Origin: Gammaproteobacteria bacterium
Lineage (GTDB): Bacteria > Pseudomonadota > Gammaproteobacteria > Arenicellales > UBA868
Direction: 5' to 3'
DNA length: 48,483 nt
Assembly (NCBI GenBank): GCA_022451485.1
Contig: JAKUQS010000021.1
Coordinates: 1-48,483, forward strand
This document shows positions 17,454 through 26,347 of this stretch, in pieces. Under the pieces are notes generated by a model that saw nothing but the letters and a program-made list of their open reading frames with translations, had not been told where the DNA came from and searched no databases. Every line of letters begins with the position of its first letter. The first letter of the stretch is position 1. The translations under genes and the position numbers were made by a program.

Positions 17454-17900
17454 CTAATGACAGGCTTTTCCGAGCGCTTTCAGTCGCCAGTAGTTATAAG
17501 GCAAGGGTGTAAAAAACCCGGCACACAACATTAAAGGCAACACTGACAGGCTAAGGACTGCACCACCCATCACCCACACATCCACGCTGTTCATCGCGAC
17601 CTCCATTGCCACCATGGAGATCATGGACATTCCGCAAGCAGTCCGTAATGCCGGCGCAAATGCCATCTGTCGAAGCAAAACAATCGTCTCCAACGCGATA
17701 GACGTCAACAATCCATTAACGATGGCAAGTGACATAATGGCCATCACCGGCCACTCAATACCCGACCACTGAAAGAACCCGATAGTCCCGAGGTCACCGA
17801 TCGAGCAACCGAGGAGACACCACCATGTGTTGATTGCTGCCTGACGCCAGGTGTGCACGCAACGCCAAGTAAATGCGATGTTTTCGTCAACGACAGTCAT
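17454..17900 (-). CDS. DUF4396-type small integral membrane protein
   Basis: A 148-aa protein with about four hydrophobic helices. It has AAINTWWCLLGCSIGDLGTIG near 25 (WWCLLGCSIGD), a Met-rich helix SMISMVAMEVAMN near 91-103, and the C-terminal LPYNYWRLKALGKACH. I recognise this pattern from DUF4396 proteins, whose function is unknown; the conserved Cys, Met and C-terminal CH residues would suit metal handling (inference). It is directly followed by the TlpA gene, which would fit a joint role in periplasmic metal or disulfide chemistry. The start has only a weak ribosome site. Confidence 0.7.
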   Translation of the reverse strand: MTVVDENIAFTWRCVHTWRQAAINTWWCLLGCSIGDLGTIGFFQWSGIEWPVMAIMSLAIVNGLLTSIALETIVLLRQMAFAPALRTACGMSMISMVAMEVAMNSVDVWVMGGAVLSLSVLPLMLCAGFFTPLPYNYWRLKALGKACH

Positions 17901-18147
17901 CGTAAACCACGCAGTCCCATCAATGTTTCAGGCCAGACAAACCCAATCGGAGAAACTTCATGTCATAACCTCAGTGTAGCCATTGCCAACAGTCGAAGAT
18001 TCCACCCTGTGCGGGCAGCCTACTTTTCCCAGGACGACCCGAACCCACGGTCTAGCACCTGCGTGAAATTATCAGGCAGGAAAAATAACTGCTCGATACG
18101 ATCGTTCATAAGATGGTTCGCGTTGGCCTCACATGTCTGACTAAACC

Positions 18148-19458
18148 TCAATCGTCCCGTGCCAACTGATCAACAGACTCGGACAGGGATTGATCAAGTA
18201 TAGCAACCGCACGATCGATCTCGTCTCGAGTGACTGTGATCGGCGGCGCGATACGCCACACCGAGCCCCGTTCGGGTCGACGACGAATATTCATGCTCAA
18301 ACCCAATTCAAAACACCGACTGGTGGTCAACGCCCCTAATTCGTGGTGGGGTTCCCGGGAATCACGATCCTTGACTAGCTCAACACCAATCAGCAGTCCG
18401 TCTCCACGAATGTCGTCAATCGCCTCATGTCGCTGCGCCAATATCTCCAACTGCCGGCGCAAATAATCTCCTTGTTCTAACGCACGCTGGCGCAGATTCT
18501 CCTTATCAATCACATCAATCACCGCTAGACCCACGGCCGCTGGCATCGGATCCGCTACATGGGAAGTGTAGAAATTGAACCCACGGCTGTGCGCTGTTTC
18601 CTCGACTTCATCACTGGTTACTACGCCCGCCAGCGGTATACCGCCTCCAAGCGTTTTTGACACCGTCATGATGTCTGGAGTTACGTTAATTTTCTCTGCT
18701 GCGGACCAGGCACCGATGCGGCCAAACGCGGTCTGCGCCTCATCAAATATCAGTTTCATTCCCCTGTCATCACACGCCTGACGAAGTTCAGCAAAGTAGC
18801 CCTCGGGCGGTACGATCACACCACCCGCACTAATAATCGGCTCTGCGATAACAGCTGCTGGCGCACCAACACTCTGCATATCAAACATTCTTAGACCAAC
18901 CCTCAGACACGTGTGATCACATCGACGAAGACAATGATCAACTGGACAACGATAGGCGTTCGGCTCGGGCAACACGAATACGCCTGGCATGGTTGGTCCA
19001 TAACCATGGCGATCCGATGCAAAAGACGCTGCACTCGAGGCACCCGTTACACCATGCCAAGAACCCCCCAACGCCACGACTTCGTATCCATCCGTGACTA
19101 ACTTGGCCATACGGATTGCCGCCTCGTTACTTTCACTACCAGTGTTAACAAATAGTGATCGCGACAGCGGTGGCGGCAAAATGCCGGCCAAACGATGGGC
19201 CAGTTCGCTGACTGAATCAGGAATCATGCCACTGAAAAAATGAATTGCTCGCTCTGTACTGTGACGAATCGCCTCAACAATCGCCGGGTGATTGTGACCA
19301 ATCGTTGCGCACATCTGACCGGAAGTGAAGTCGAGAATCTCCCTCCCGTTTGCATCCCATACTCTGGCACCATCGGCACGAACGAAAATTCCCTCCAGCG
19401 AATCACCCCCATAACGGATGAGGTATTTCTTTGCAAACGCTTCTAATCTGTCAGTCAC
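18148..19458 (-). CDS. Class III aminotransferase-fold enzyme, 2,2-dialkylglycine decarboxylase-like
   Basis: A 436-aa PLP enzyme that follows dialkylglycine decarboxylase (DgdA) closely: RYGGDSLEGIFV start, LDFTSGQMCATIGHNHP with the DGD-type Gln (Q48), HFFSGM near 73, NTGSESNEAAIRMAKLVT (105-122), GSWHGVTGA (132-140), IFDEAQTAFGR (237-247), Schiff-base lysine K268 in TVSKTLGGG, and GLSMNI near the end. DGD decarboxylates and transaminates alpha,alpha-dialkyl amino acids such as 2-aminoisobutyrate. An unusual Cys cluster (C171, C176, C180, C184) sits where DGD has none as I recall. Start is GTG with a weak ribosome site. Neighbour relations are uninformative; it stands alone between opposite-strand genes. 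Confidence 0.82.
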   Translation of the reverse strand: MTDRLEAFAKKYLIRYGGDSLEGIFVRADGARVWDANGREILDFTSGQMCATIGHNHPAIVEAIRHSTERAIHFFSGMIPDSVSELAHRLAGILPPPLSRSLFVNTGSESNEAAIRMAKLVTDGYEVVALGGSWHGVTGASSAASFASDRHGYGPTMPGVFVLPEPNAYRCPVDHCLRRCDHTCLRVGLRMFDMQSVGAPAAVIAEPIISAGGVIVPPEGYFAELRQACDDRGMKLIFDEAQTAFGRIGAWSAAEKINVTPDIMTVSKTLGGGIPLAGVVTSDEVEETAHSRGFNFYTSHVADPMPAAVGLAVIDVIDKENLRQRALEQGDYLRRQLEILAQRHEAIDDIRGDGLLIGVELVKDRDSREPHHELGALTTSRCFELGLSMNIRRRPERGSVWRIAPPITVTRDEIDRAVAILDQSLSESVDQLARDD

Positions 19459-19694
19459 GATATCTTGCTCATTTGGCGAAGGGTTATATTACGGCCGCCT
19501 ACGACCCTAGGTACAAGCATTTCGATAATAGTTTCGGCCTACGGCTTTGCTACTGGCACACTCTGGCTATTACCAAAACGACGGTGACGGGCTTCGTCTC
19601 TAATTTGGACAAACAAGCCGAAGACGCTTAGCATCAAATCGCCGGCATTTTACGATGCTCCCTGTATCAGCGTGCAACACGGAAAAATATTTTT

Positions 19695-21155
19695 ATGAAG
19701 ACCTTTATCGCCTGCCTCGGCACTGAAACCAATACTTTTTCTCCCATCCCCACCGGTGAGGAGACCTTCGCTGAGACCATGCTGTATCACGGCGACGCCA
19801 CATCACACGAACCCTCATTATTCTCCGGTCCACTTCACGTCTGGCGTCGCGCTGCTGAACTTGAACAACGCAAAGTGGTTGAGAGTCTCGCTGCCTTTGC
19901 CCAGCCTGCCGGCGTGACGATACGACAGGTTTACGAAAAGTTTCGCGATGAGATTCTTGACGACCTGCGCTCAGCCATGCCGGTTGAAGTGGTTCTGATC
20001 AATATGCACGGTGCCATGGTTGCAGAAGGCTACGACGACTGCGAAGGTGACCTGTTGGCCTGCATCAGGGAAATTGTCGGGCCGGACGTCATCGTTGGTG
20101 CGGAACTAGACCTTCATTGCCATATCAGCGAGGCCATGATGGACAATGCCAATGTTATTGTCACATTCAAAGAATACCCTCACATTGATCCACAGGAACG
20201 TGCACAAGAACTGTTTGATATTTGCTCAGCTGCTGCACGCGGTTCGGTGCGTCCGAAGATGGCAACCTTCGATCTCAACATGATTAACAGCTATCGCACG
20301 CCGATGGAACCCATGAAATCATTTGTTGCCCGTATGCAATCGTTGGAAGGTCACGACGGCGTGCTTTCCGTCTCAATGAGTCACTGTTTTCCATACGGGG
20401 ACGTCGCCGACGTCGGCGCAAAAATGCTGGTTGTCACCGATAATGACACTGAACAAGCTCAACAAGTCGCGCAACAGCTGGGTCAAGAAATCTGGGACCT
20501 ACGCGAAGCCATTGCGGCGCCGCGGGTAAACATAGATGAGGCATTGGACCTCGCAACTAATGCCCCACCGGGATCGGTGGTACTTGCCGATGTTGCAGAC
20601 AATGCGGGTGGTGGCGCACCCAGTGATTCCACCTTTGTTTTACAGCACCTGCTAGAAACCAACACCACCAGCGTATTGTCCGGACTCTATTGGGACCCGG
20701 TAGCAGTGCGCTTCTGCCTCGAGGCCGGCGAGGGAAGCACTCTACAACTTCGCATCGGTGGAAAATGTGGCCCAACTTCAGGCACTCCCGTCGATCTTGA
20801 AGTGACAGTACGCGGAACACTGCGCAATGGAACACAGAGTTTCGGGCCGTCGACGAATCTTACGGGTGACATTGTGTGGGTACAGTCAACCAATGGAATC
20901 GATCTGGTCCTCAACGCTACCCGGACCCAGGTATTTAATCCGGACGTCTTCACGCAGCTAGGTATTGATCTGACCAATTACCGAATCATCGTGGTCAAAT
21001 CGACCCAACATTTCTACGCTGGATTTGAGCCCATTGCGGCAGCCATTTATTACGTCTCAGGTCCCGGAACTCTCACCTCTGACTATGGATCAATTCCATT
21101 TACCAAACGAACTGCGCCTTACTGGCCTAAGGTGGAGAATCCCGGACACATGTAA
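19695..21155 (+). CDS. M81 family metallopeptidase (MlrC-like)
   Basis: A 486-aa protein with the MlrC N-terminal domain (1-290) and C-terminal domain (300-480). Metal-binding elements are the E-T-N-T-F-S start (GTETNTFSP), LINMHGAMVAEGYDDCEGD near 97-115 (MHGAMVAEG), and ELDLHCHIS near 137-145; ADVADNAGGGAPSD near 296 and the FYAGFEPIA block near 444 are typical of the family. MlrC of sphingomonads degrades linearised microcystin; the many other members act on unknown small peptides or amides. It converges on the MFS permease gene, 26 nt apart, which may supply its substrate (inference). Confidence 0.9.
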   Translation: MKTFIACLGTETNTFSPIPTGEETFAETMLYHGDATSHEPSLFSGPLHVWRRAAELEQRKVVESLAAFAQPAGVTIRQVYEKFRDEILDDLRSAMPVEVVLINMHGAMVAEGYDDCEGDLLACIREIVGPDVIVGAELDLHCHISEAMMDNANVIVTFKEYPHIDPQERAQELFDICSAAARGSVRPKMATFDLNMINSYRTPMEPMKSFVARMQSLEGHDGVLSVSMSHCFPYGDVADVGAKMLVVTDNDTEQAQQVAQQLGQEIWDLREAIAAPRVNIDEALDLATNAPPGSVVLADVADNAGGGAPSDSTFVLQHLLETNTTSVLSGLYWDPVAVRFCLEAGEGSTLQLRIGGKCGPTSGTPVDLEVTVRGTLRNGTQSFGPSTNLTGDIVWVQSTNGIDLVLNATRTQVFNPDVFTQLGIDLTNYRIIVVKSTQHFYAGFEPIAAAIYYVSGPGTLTSDYGSIPFTKRTAPYWPKVENPGHM

Positions 21156-21181
21156 TCCTAAGTTCGCAGCGTACCGCTTGA

Positions 21182-22375
21182 TCAAGCTGCTGGTGCGCGG
21201 GCCCGAGGCAACAACGCCACCGCACAAAATATCATGGCAGCAACGATGGCCAGCAACGAAAACAAGAGATCAAAGCCCCAACCGGCATGGACCCAGGCAA
21301 TCATCGGTACCGCAGTTGCACTTACCGAAAATGTTATTAGATAGCGCGCGGCAAAAACCCGACTTCTCCACTCACTGCGCGTCACTCGGCCAAGCAACAC
21401 GTCGTTAATCGGAATTTGACCGAACACCACCAACATGAACGCGACGGCAACGGATAACGCCAATAAACCACTTAAGCCAATCATCACCCAGAAAAAAAGC
21501 ACCTGAAACGCGGCCACTGCTAAGAACACCCATTTCAGCGACCAGCGGTCAACCAGAAAACCTACAACTAACTGCCCGACCGACGCGGCAGCAAACACGA
21601 CAAACGCGTACCAACCCACCGCTGATGCCGAAACAGCGACGTCAGAGAGCACTTCGTCGATCACCTTGGGCAAAGCAAACGTCGTACTCTGGAAAATAAG
21701 TCCCCCGAGCGCGGTAGAAAAAAATACGATAACAAGAACTCGCTTAAATACAGCGCTGTCAACATTAACTCGACCCGCCTGCTTTTTGTTTACAGTATCC
21801 GCCTCTTTCATCAACGGCTGATTCGAACCGTGATATAGGAATCCCGCGTACCCGATCCCGATGAGGAGCGTAGCCACCCCTGGCCAAATAAAAGCCGCCT
21901 GCCAACCACTGTGATCAACTAACAGACCTGAAAAAAGCGCGGCGCAAGCCACACCAAGATTGCCAAAAACGCCATTGACAGCGAGCGGAACCCCAGTACG
22001 TTCTCGGCCTTGGATCACCAGCGCTAAACCAACGGGATGGTAGATAGCACCAAAAACGCCAATCGAAAACAACCCCATCGCCATCTCAATCGGCGTGCTT
22101 GCAAAGGATGTAGCACAGGCACTGGCACCCATGCCTAGGAAAAACACAAGCATCATCCCCTCACGACTCCACCGATCAGCCAGCCAGCCCGCGGGTAAAG
22201 CACACAACCCAAAGGCAATCAACGCCGGTGTTGCGTAAGGAATCAATTCGGCGTAAGTCATGTCCCACTCACGCGTCAAAGTCAGCGCTGCCACCGTTGC
22301 AAACACGAGCAATAACAAGTGGTCAAAGAAATGGCCGAGATTAAGAAACGCGAAATGGACCCGGTCACGTGCCAT
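21182..22375 (-). CDS. Major facilitator superfamily permease
   Basis: A 397-aa hydrophobic protein with about twelve predicted helices split by a charged central loop (about 185-205, containing KEADTVNKKQAGR). The MFS loop 2-3 signature is visible as AGWLADRWSREGMML near residue 62, and a second copy as GFLVDRWSLKWVF near 273. The N terminus (MARDRVHFAFLNLGHFFDHLLLL) resembles the fosmidomycin-resistance/YfcJ-like group. The substrate cannot be read. It is transcribed divergently from the XdhC gene over 176 nt and converges on the M81 gene. Confidence 0.88.
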   Translation of the reverse strand: MARDRVHFAFLNLGHFFDHLLLLVFATVAALTLTREWDMTYAELIPYATPALIAFGLCALPAGWLADRWSREGMMLVFFLGMGASACATSFASTPIEMAMGLFSIGVFGAIYHPVGLALVIQGRERTGVPLAVNGVFGNLGVACAALFSGLLVDHSGWQAAFIWPGVATLLIGIGYAGFLYHGSNQPLMKEADTVNKKQAGRVNVDSAVFKRVLVIVFFSTALGGLIFQSTTFALPKVIDEVLSDVAVSASAVGWYAFVVFAAASVGQLVVGFLVDRWSLKWVFLAVAAFQVLFFWVMIGLSGLLALSVAVAFMLVVFGQIPINDVLLGRVTRSEWRSRVFAARYLITFSVSATAVPMIAWVHAGWGFDLLFSLLAIVAAMIFCAVALLPRARAPAA

Positions 22376-22535
22376 AAGAAATATCTCTGGTGAAATTGAG
22401 AAACAGCATAACCATAATTTTTATGCTAAACCACCTGAAGTTCTCTTACGCAGCCTAGATAACAGAATGCCAAACTATCCGGCGCTATACTCATTACTTC
22501 TGCGCTACCTTTGGTAACAACACCAGGGTTACGTA

Positions 22536-22542
22536 GAGGAGG
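22536..22542 (+). promoter_or_regulatory. Ribosome binding site fixing the TTG start of XdhC
   Basis: GAGGAGG lies nine nt before the TTG codon that begins the XdhC-like protein; no in-frame ATG or GTG is better placed, so TTG is the likely start. Confidence 0.7.
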
Positions 22543-22551
22543 ATTGACACC

Positions 22552-23553
22552 TTGGCAGACGACCGCGACATCTTGATCCATATCAGCGAATGGGCGAGCG
22601 CTGGACACAACATTGCACTCGCTTTCGTTCTCAAGACCTGGGGTTCTGCTCCACGACCCGTCGGTAGCTTGCTCGCCATCTGTGACAACGGTGAATTTCA
22701 GGGCTCTGTTTCTGGTGGGTGTGTGGAAAATGCAGTAATCGAGGAAGCACAAATCATCATGCGCACGGGGGTACCGCGTACCCTCTCCTACGGTGTCGCG
22801 GACGAAACTGCTTGGGAACTTGGATTACCCTGCGGCGGAACCATTGAAGTACTGGCGCTAAAGGTATTTGATCGCGCATTGATTCAGCGGCTGGCTCAGC
22901 CAGAACCCGCCGTCTTCATTGTCAATGCGGCGACCGGGCTGTCCGCCGTTTTCGGGGAAGACGAGTGGCAAGGCACATTGCCACATGATTCCACGTTGGT
23001 GGAAACCGCCCTACCCCTACTGACGTCAGGCAAGGTGCTGATCACAGATCATTCTGGAGAAGCGTTACTGCTACGCCCGTTTACACACCCTTACCGACTG
23101 ATGATTGTCGGCGCAGTTCACATTGCGCAACCACTTGCCGAGATGGCTCGTCTGACGGGCTTTGAGGTGATGATCATCGACCCACGACAAGGCTACGCTA
23201 CGACTGAACGCTTTCCGAATACCGAGTTGGTTCTTGAATGGCCCGACACCGCGCTGACGCGCCTCAAACCAAACGCCCGCACCGCCATTGTGACACTTTC
23301 GCACGATGTCAAATTGGATGACCCCGCGCTGCAGGCTTCCCTTGCCTCGTCTGCGTTTTATATCGGTGCCTTGGGCAGTCGCCGCAATCATGCTAAACGA
23401 CTAGAGCGTCTCACGGATCAAGGCTTTACTGAGAAATCTCTGGCCCGTATTCAGGCACCGGTGGGCCTCGATCTCGGCGGCAACAGTCCAGGGGAAATTG
23501 CTCTCTCCGTCATGGCAGCCATCACCGCCGCGCGCTACGATAAATCTTTCTGA
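22552..23553 (+). CDS. XdhC/CoxF family molybdenum hydroxylase maturation protein
   Basis: A 333-aa protein with the XdhC N-terminal domain (about 15-90: LAFVLKTWGSAPRPVGSLLA, then SGGCVENAVIEEA with the conserved Cys) and the Rossmann domain (about 175-325: LMIVGAVHIAQPLAEMA, YIGALGSRRNHAKRL, and PVGLDLGGNSPGEIALSVMA). Such proteins insert or protect sulfurated molybdenum cofactor in xanthine dehydrogenase or CO dehydrogenase-type enzymes. A MocA-type partner lies about 2.2 kb downstream on the same strand, but the molybdenum hydroxylase itself is not in the window. PhyH and crotonase genes separate the two, which is unusual. Confidence 0.9.
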   Translation: MADDRDILIHISEWASAGHNIALAFVLKTWGSAPRPVGSLLAICDNGEFQGSVSGGCVENAVIEEAQIIMRTGVPRTLSYGVADETAWELGLPCGGTIEVLALKVFDRALIQRLAQPEPAVFIVNAATGLSAVFGEDEWQGTLPHDSTLVETALPLLTSGKVLITDHSGEALLLRPFTHPYRLMIVGAVHIAQPLAEMARLTGFEVMIIDPRQGYATTERFPNTELVLEWPDTALTRLKPNARTAIVTLSHDVKLDDPALQASLASSAFYIGALGSRRNHAKRLERLTDQGFTEKSLARIQAPVGLDLGGNSPGEIALSVMAAITAARYDKSF

Positions 23554-23752
23554 ATCATTATTCTTAAGGGCCAACCACGCGCCCCGTTGAACCATCGTGG
23601 GAAAGCGAAATGGCTTTCAGCAACGTCTTAAAGGTCAAACATAACCGTACTCTTTCCAATGCAATCAGAAAGCGTTTGCATGACGCCAGCACCGTCGTAC
23701 AAAATATAAGTTGACAGCATTTAGGCTCCACAACACTTAACCGGAGACGCCA

Positions 23753-24616
23753 ATGACAGTCGCCGTCGAATCCCTGACTGAAACTTATACCCGTGATGGA
23801 TTTGTCTTCCCGATTGAGGTTGTGGATAGTTCCGAAGCGTCATCCATCCAAAACGATCTCGAAAAAGCGGAAGCTGAGTTAGCACATGACTCGGAAAGAC
23901 TAGGTCTCGTCAGAGCATACCCTGATCGACTGCTGCCTTCGTTTGATCGCCTAGTCCGTCATCCAAAACTGATCGCAGCGGTTTCCCCCCTATTGGGCCC
24001 AGACCTCATGGTGTGGAGCGGCGGCCTATTCATTAAAGAAGCCAATTCATCAAAGGTCGTGACCTGGCATCAGGATCTGAATTATTGGGGCCTCGATGAG
24101 GTTAACGAAGTAACTGCCTGGGTCGCGCTATCGCCTTCGAATATCGCCAACGGCTGCATGCGTTTTGTGCCCGGTAGTCATCAGCGATCACTAGTTCCAC
24201 ACAAAGACACTTTTGATGAGAATAATCTGCTATCACGAGGTCAGGAAATTACCGTGGATGTTAATGATGCTGATGGAGTTAACGTGATTCTGGAACCTGG
24301 CCAGGCTTCCCTCCACCATGGGCATCTCTTCCACGCATCTGGCCCAAATACCACTGATCAACGTCGTGTCGCTGCCGCTATTCGTTTCATTTCGACTTCA
24401 ATGCGGCAAGAAACTGGTGATCGTACTCTCGTCACGCTGGTCAGTGGTGAAGACCATTATGGACACTTCACTGTGACCGGACCACCGCGAGATCGATTAG
24501 TTGAGGAAGACTTCGAGCTATGCCGTCGTGATGCGGCTATCAAGCGACAGATTCTCTACGTTGGTGCGGAGGGAAAAGTTGGTAAACGCCACGCTGCGAC
24601 GCATGGCGCCTATTAG
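23753..24616 (+). CDS. Phytanoyl-CoA dioxygenase (PhyH) family Fe(II)/2-oxoglutarate oxygenase
   Basis: A 287-aa protein with the double-stranded beta-helix oxygenase fold. The iron ligands are H106 and D108 in TWHQDLNYWGL and H194 in GHLFHASGPN, with a 2-oxoglutarate-binding arginine (R204 or R205) in TTDQRRVAAAI. FVPGSHQRSL near 138 is a family hallmark. PhyH proteins hydroxylate CoA esters, osmolytes (ectoine hydroxylase), phosphonates and many secondary metabolites, so the substrate is open. It sits 199 nt after XdhC. It is not closely similar by eye to the second PhyH protein at 36880-37737. Confidence 0.88.
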   Translation: MTVAVESLTETYTRDGFVFPIEVVDSSEASSIQNDLEKAEAELAHDSERLGLVRAYPDRLLPSFDRLVRHPKLIAAVSPLLGPDLMVWSGGLFIKEANSSKVVTWHQDLNYWGLDEVNEVTAWVALSPSNIANGCMRFVPGSHQRSLVPHKDTFDENNLLSRGQEITVDVNDADGVNVILEPGQASLHHGHLFHASGPNTTDQRRVAAAIRFISTSMRQETGDRTLVTLVSGEDHYGHFTVTGPPRDRLVEEDFELCRRDAAIKRQILYVGAEGKVGKRHAATHGAY

Positions 24617-24784
24617 TTTAAGTAGTAATAGGTTTCCTCACGATCTAATGAAAACTAACCCACACCACTGTGACAACCAGGATGGCTTCTAAGGAAGACC
24701 GCATGCGACCTAACGAGTATTCGCAGGGTTGGTGAGCCACTCTACGATAGAGCTAATCGAACAGTAAATTTACTGGGAGGAACG

Positions 24785-25579
24785 ATGGCCGTTCGCATCG
24801 AAAAATCCGGCGCGGTCTGGACGGTAATCCACTCACGACCAGAGGCCCGGAACGCAATGGATCCCGAAAGTGCTGACGCCTTATACGATGCCTTTATTGC
24901 ATTTAATCAGGATGAGAGTGCAGCTGTAGCTGTACTCTGGGGCGAAGGTGGAGCGTTCTGCGCTGGATGGGACCTTAAATATGCGGCGACACTAAATGAC
25001 AATGATCCACTGGGGGATCTGGATTTTCCGCTCCACGACAATCCCCCAAGAGGTCCTCTGGGTCCTACGAGGCTGGAACTCGACAAACCCGTGATTGGGG
25101 CCATCGCTGGACCTGCCGTCGCTGGGGGCATGGAGCTTGCCCTATGGTGCGATTTCCGTGTAATGGAACAAAGTGCCTACCTGGGCGTTTATTGCCGACG
25201 ATGGGGCATTCCACTTCTAGACGGTGGAACGGTGCGGTTACCTCGCCTTGTCGGTCAGGGCCGCGCCCTTGAAATTATCCTGACGGGGCGCAAAGTACCC
25301 GCTAGCGAATGCGAACGAATTGGACTTTGTGAATATCTCACAGAAGATAATACCTCCCGTGAACGCGCAGAAAACCTCGCTCAAGACATCGCAAAGTTTC
25401 CACAACATTGCGTGCGGGCTGATCGGCGATCTGCCTTAGCGCAACACGGATTACCGCTGCGAGATGCACTGCTGCAGGAGTGGCAGAATGGAAAAAAGGA
25501 GTTACTCACTGGCGGGCTCGAAGGTGCTGCACAATTTCGCGATGGCAAGGGTCGCCACGGTAACTTTAGCGATGCCTAA
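24785..25579 (+). CDS. Enoyl-CoA hydratase/isomerase (crotonase) family protein
   Basis: A 264-aa crotonase-fold protein. Oxyanion-hole and substrate loops are visible in RPEARNAMD near 20 and GGAFCAGWDLKYAA near 56-69, and the second block GPAVAGGMELALWCDFRV near 108 contains the first glutamate. In the region where enoyl-CoA hydratase has its second catalytic glutamate this protein has YCRRWGIPLLDGG, so simple hydratase activity is uncertain; isomerase or hydrolase roles are possible. A GGAGG is placed 6 nt before the ATG. Located between PhyH and MocA genes on the same strand. Confidence 0.88.
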   Translation: MAVRIEKSGAVWTVIHSRPEARNAMDPESADALYDAFIAFNQDESAAVAVLWGEGGAFCAGWDLKYAATLNDNDPLGDLDFPLHDNPPRGPLGPTRLELDKPVIGAIAGPAVAGGMELALWCDFRVMEQSAYLGVYCRRWGIPLLDGGTVRLPRLVGQGRALEIILTGRKVPASECERIGLCEYLTEDNTSRERAENLAQDIAKFPQHCVRADRRSALAQHGLPLRDALLQEWQNGKKELLTGGLEGAAQFRDGKGRHGNFSDA

Positions 25580-25738
25580 GCGCACTAATTGTCTGTCGTT
25601 GACACAAGCAATGGTCAAGAAAAGATGTGATAAAGACGAGTCAGACTATATTCATCACGCGCCATGATTTTTACTGAATGCGATTGTGGTGAACTACCCT
25701 AACGCGTCTCCCCAACCAATGGAAGGCATACAGCATTC

Positions 25739-26341
25739 ATGGAGGTGAGTCCTCACTCGCAGATTGCAGCGATTGTGCTCGCTGGCGGATTGTCTCGACG
25801 AGCCGGTTCAACTAACAAACTACTGTTACCTCTCGGTAATGAAGTCTTGATCGTACACTCTGTTGAGGCCGCCCTAACCTCGCTCGCAGAACCGGTTGTA
25901 GTAGTCACTGGGCACGATGCGGACCGACTGCGCGAAGCCCTGGGCTCTCGTAACGTCATCTATACACACAACATGGACTATTCAGAAGGCCAGGCAAGCT
26001 CCATTCGCTGTGGGATAAACGCATTACCGCTGGACACTGACGGCGCGTTGATCTGTCTCGGTGACATGCCGCGAGTCCAACCACAGCATCTCAACACCCT
26101 CGTTGAATCATTTACACCGAATACAATCAGTGTACCCACATGCGCTGGCCGGCGAGGAAATCCAGTCCTTTTCCCGGCTCGCCTCTTTCCACAGCTCAAC
26201 AAACTGACCGGCGACATCGGGGGTCGTGAGCTCATCGACAACGACTCCATCTCCGTAATTGAAGTCGAAGTTAATAGCGATGCGATCTTTTACGATGTTG
26301 ATCATGTAAAAGACCTCGATGGGTTGACCATTCAACCATGA
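25739..26341 (+). CDS. MocA-like molybdenum cofactor cytidylyltransferase / nucleotidyltransferase
   Basis: A 200-aa MobA-like NTP transferase. The nucleotide-binding signature is IVLAGGLSRRAGSTNKLLLPLG (as AAIVLAGGLSRRAG then NKLLLPLG, about residues 11-33), with the metal aspartate in LICLGDMPRVQPQHL near 101-115 and GRRGNPVLFP near 138. MocA adds CMP to molybdopterin to give the cytosine dinucleotide form used by some molybdenum hydroxylases. Together with XdhC it is a typical maturation pair. The stop is 6 nt from the convergent IlvD/Edd stop. A different sugar-nucleotide role is less likely given XdhC. Confidence 0.85.
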   Translation: MEVSPHSQIAAIVLAGGLSRRAGSTNKLLLPLGNEVLIVHSVEAALTSLAEPVVVVTGHDADRLREALGSRNVIYTHNMDYSEGQASSIRCGINALPLDTDGALICLGDMPRVQPQHLNTLVESFTPNTISVPTCAGRRGNPVLFPARLFPQLNKLTGDIGGRELIDNDSISVIEVEVNSDAIFYDVDHVKDLDGLTIQP

Positions 26342-26347
26342 GACAAA

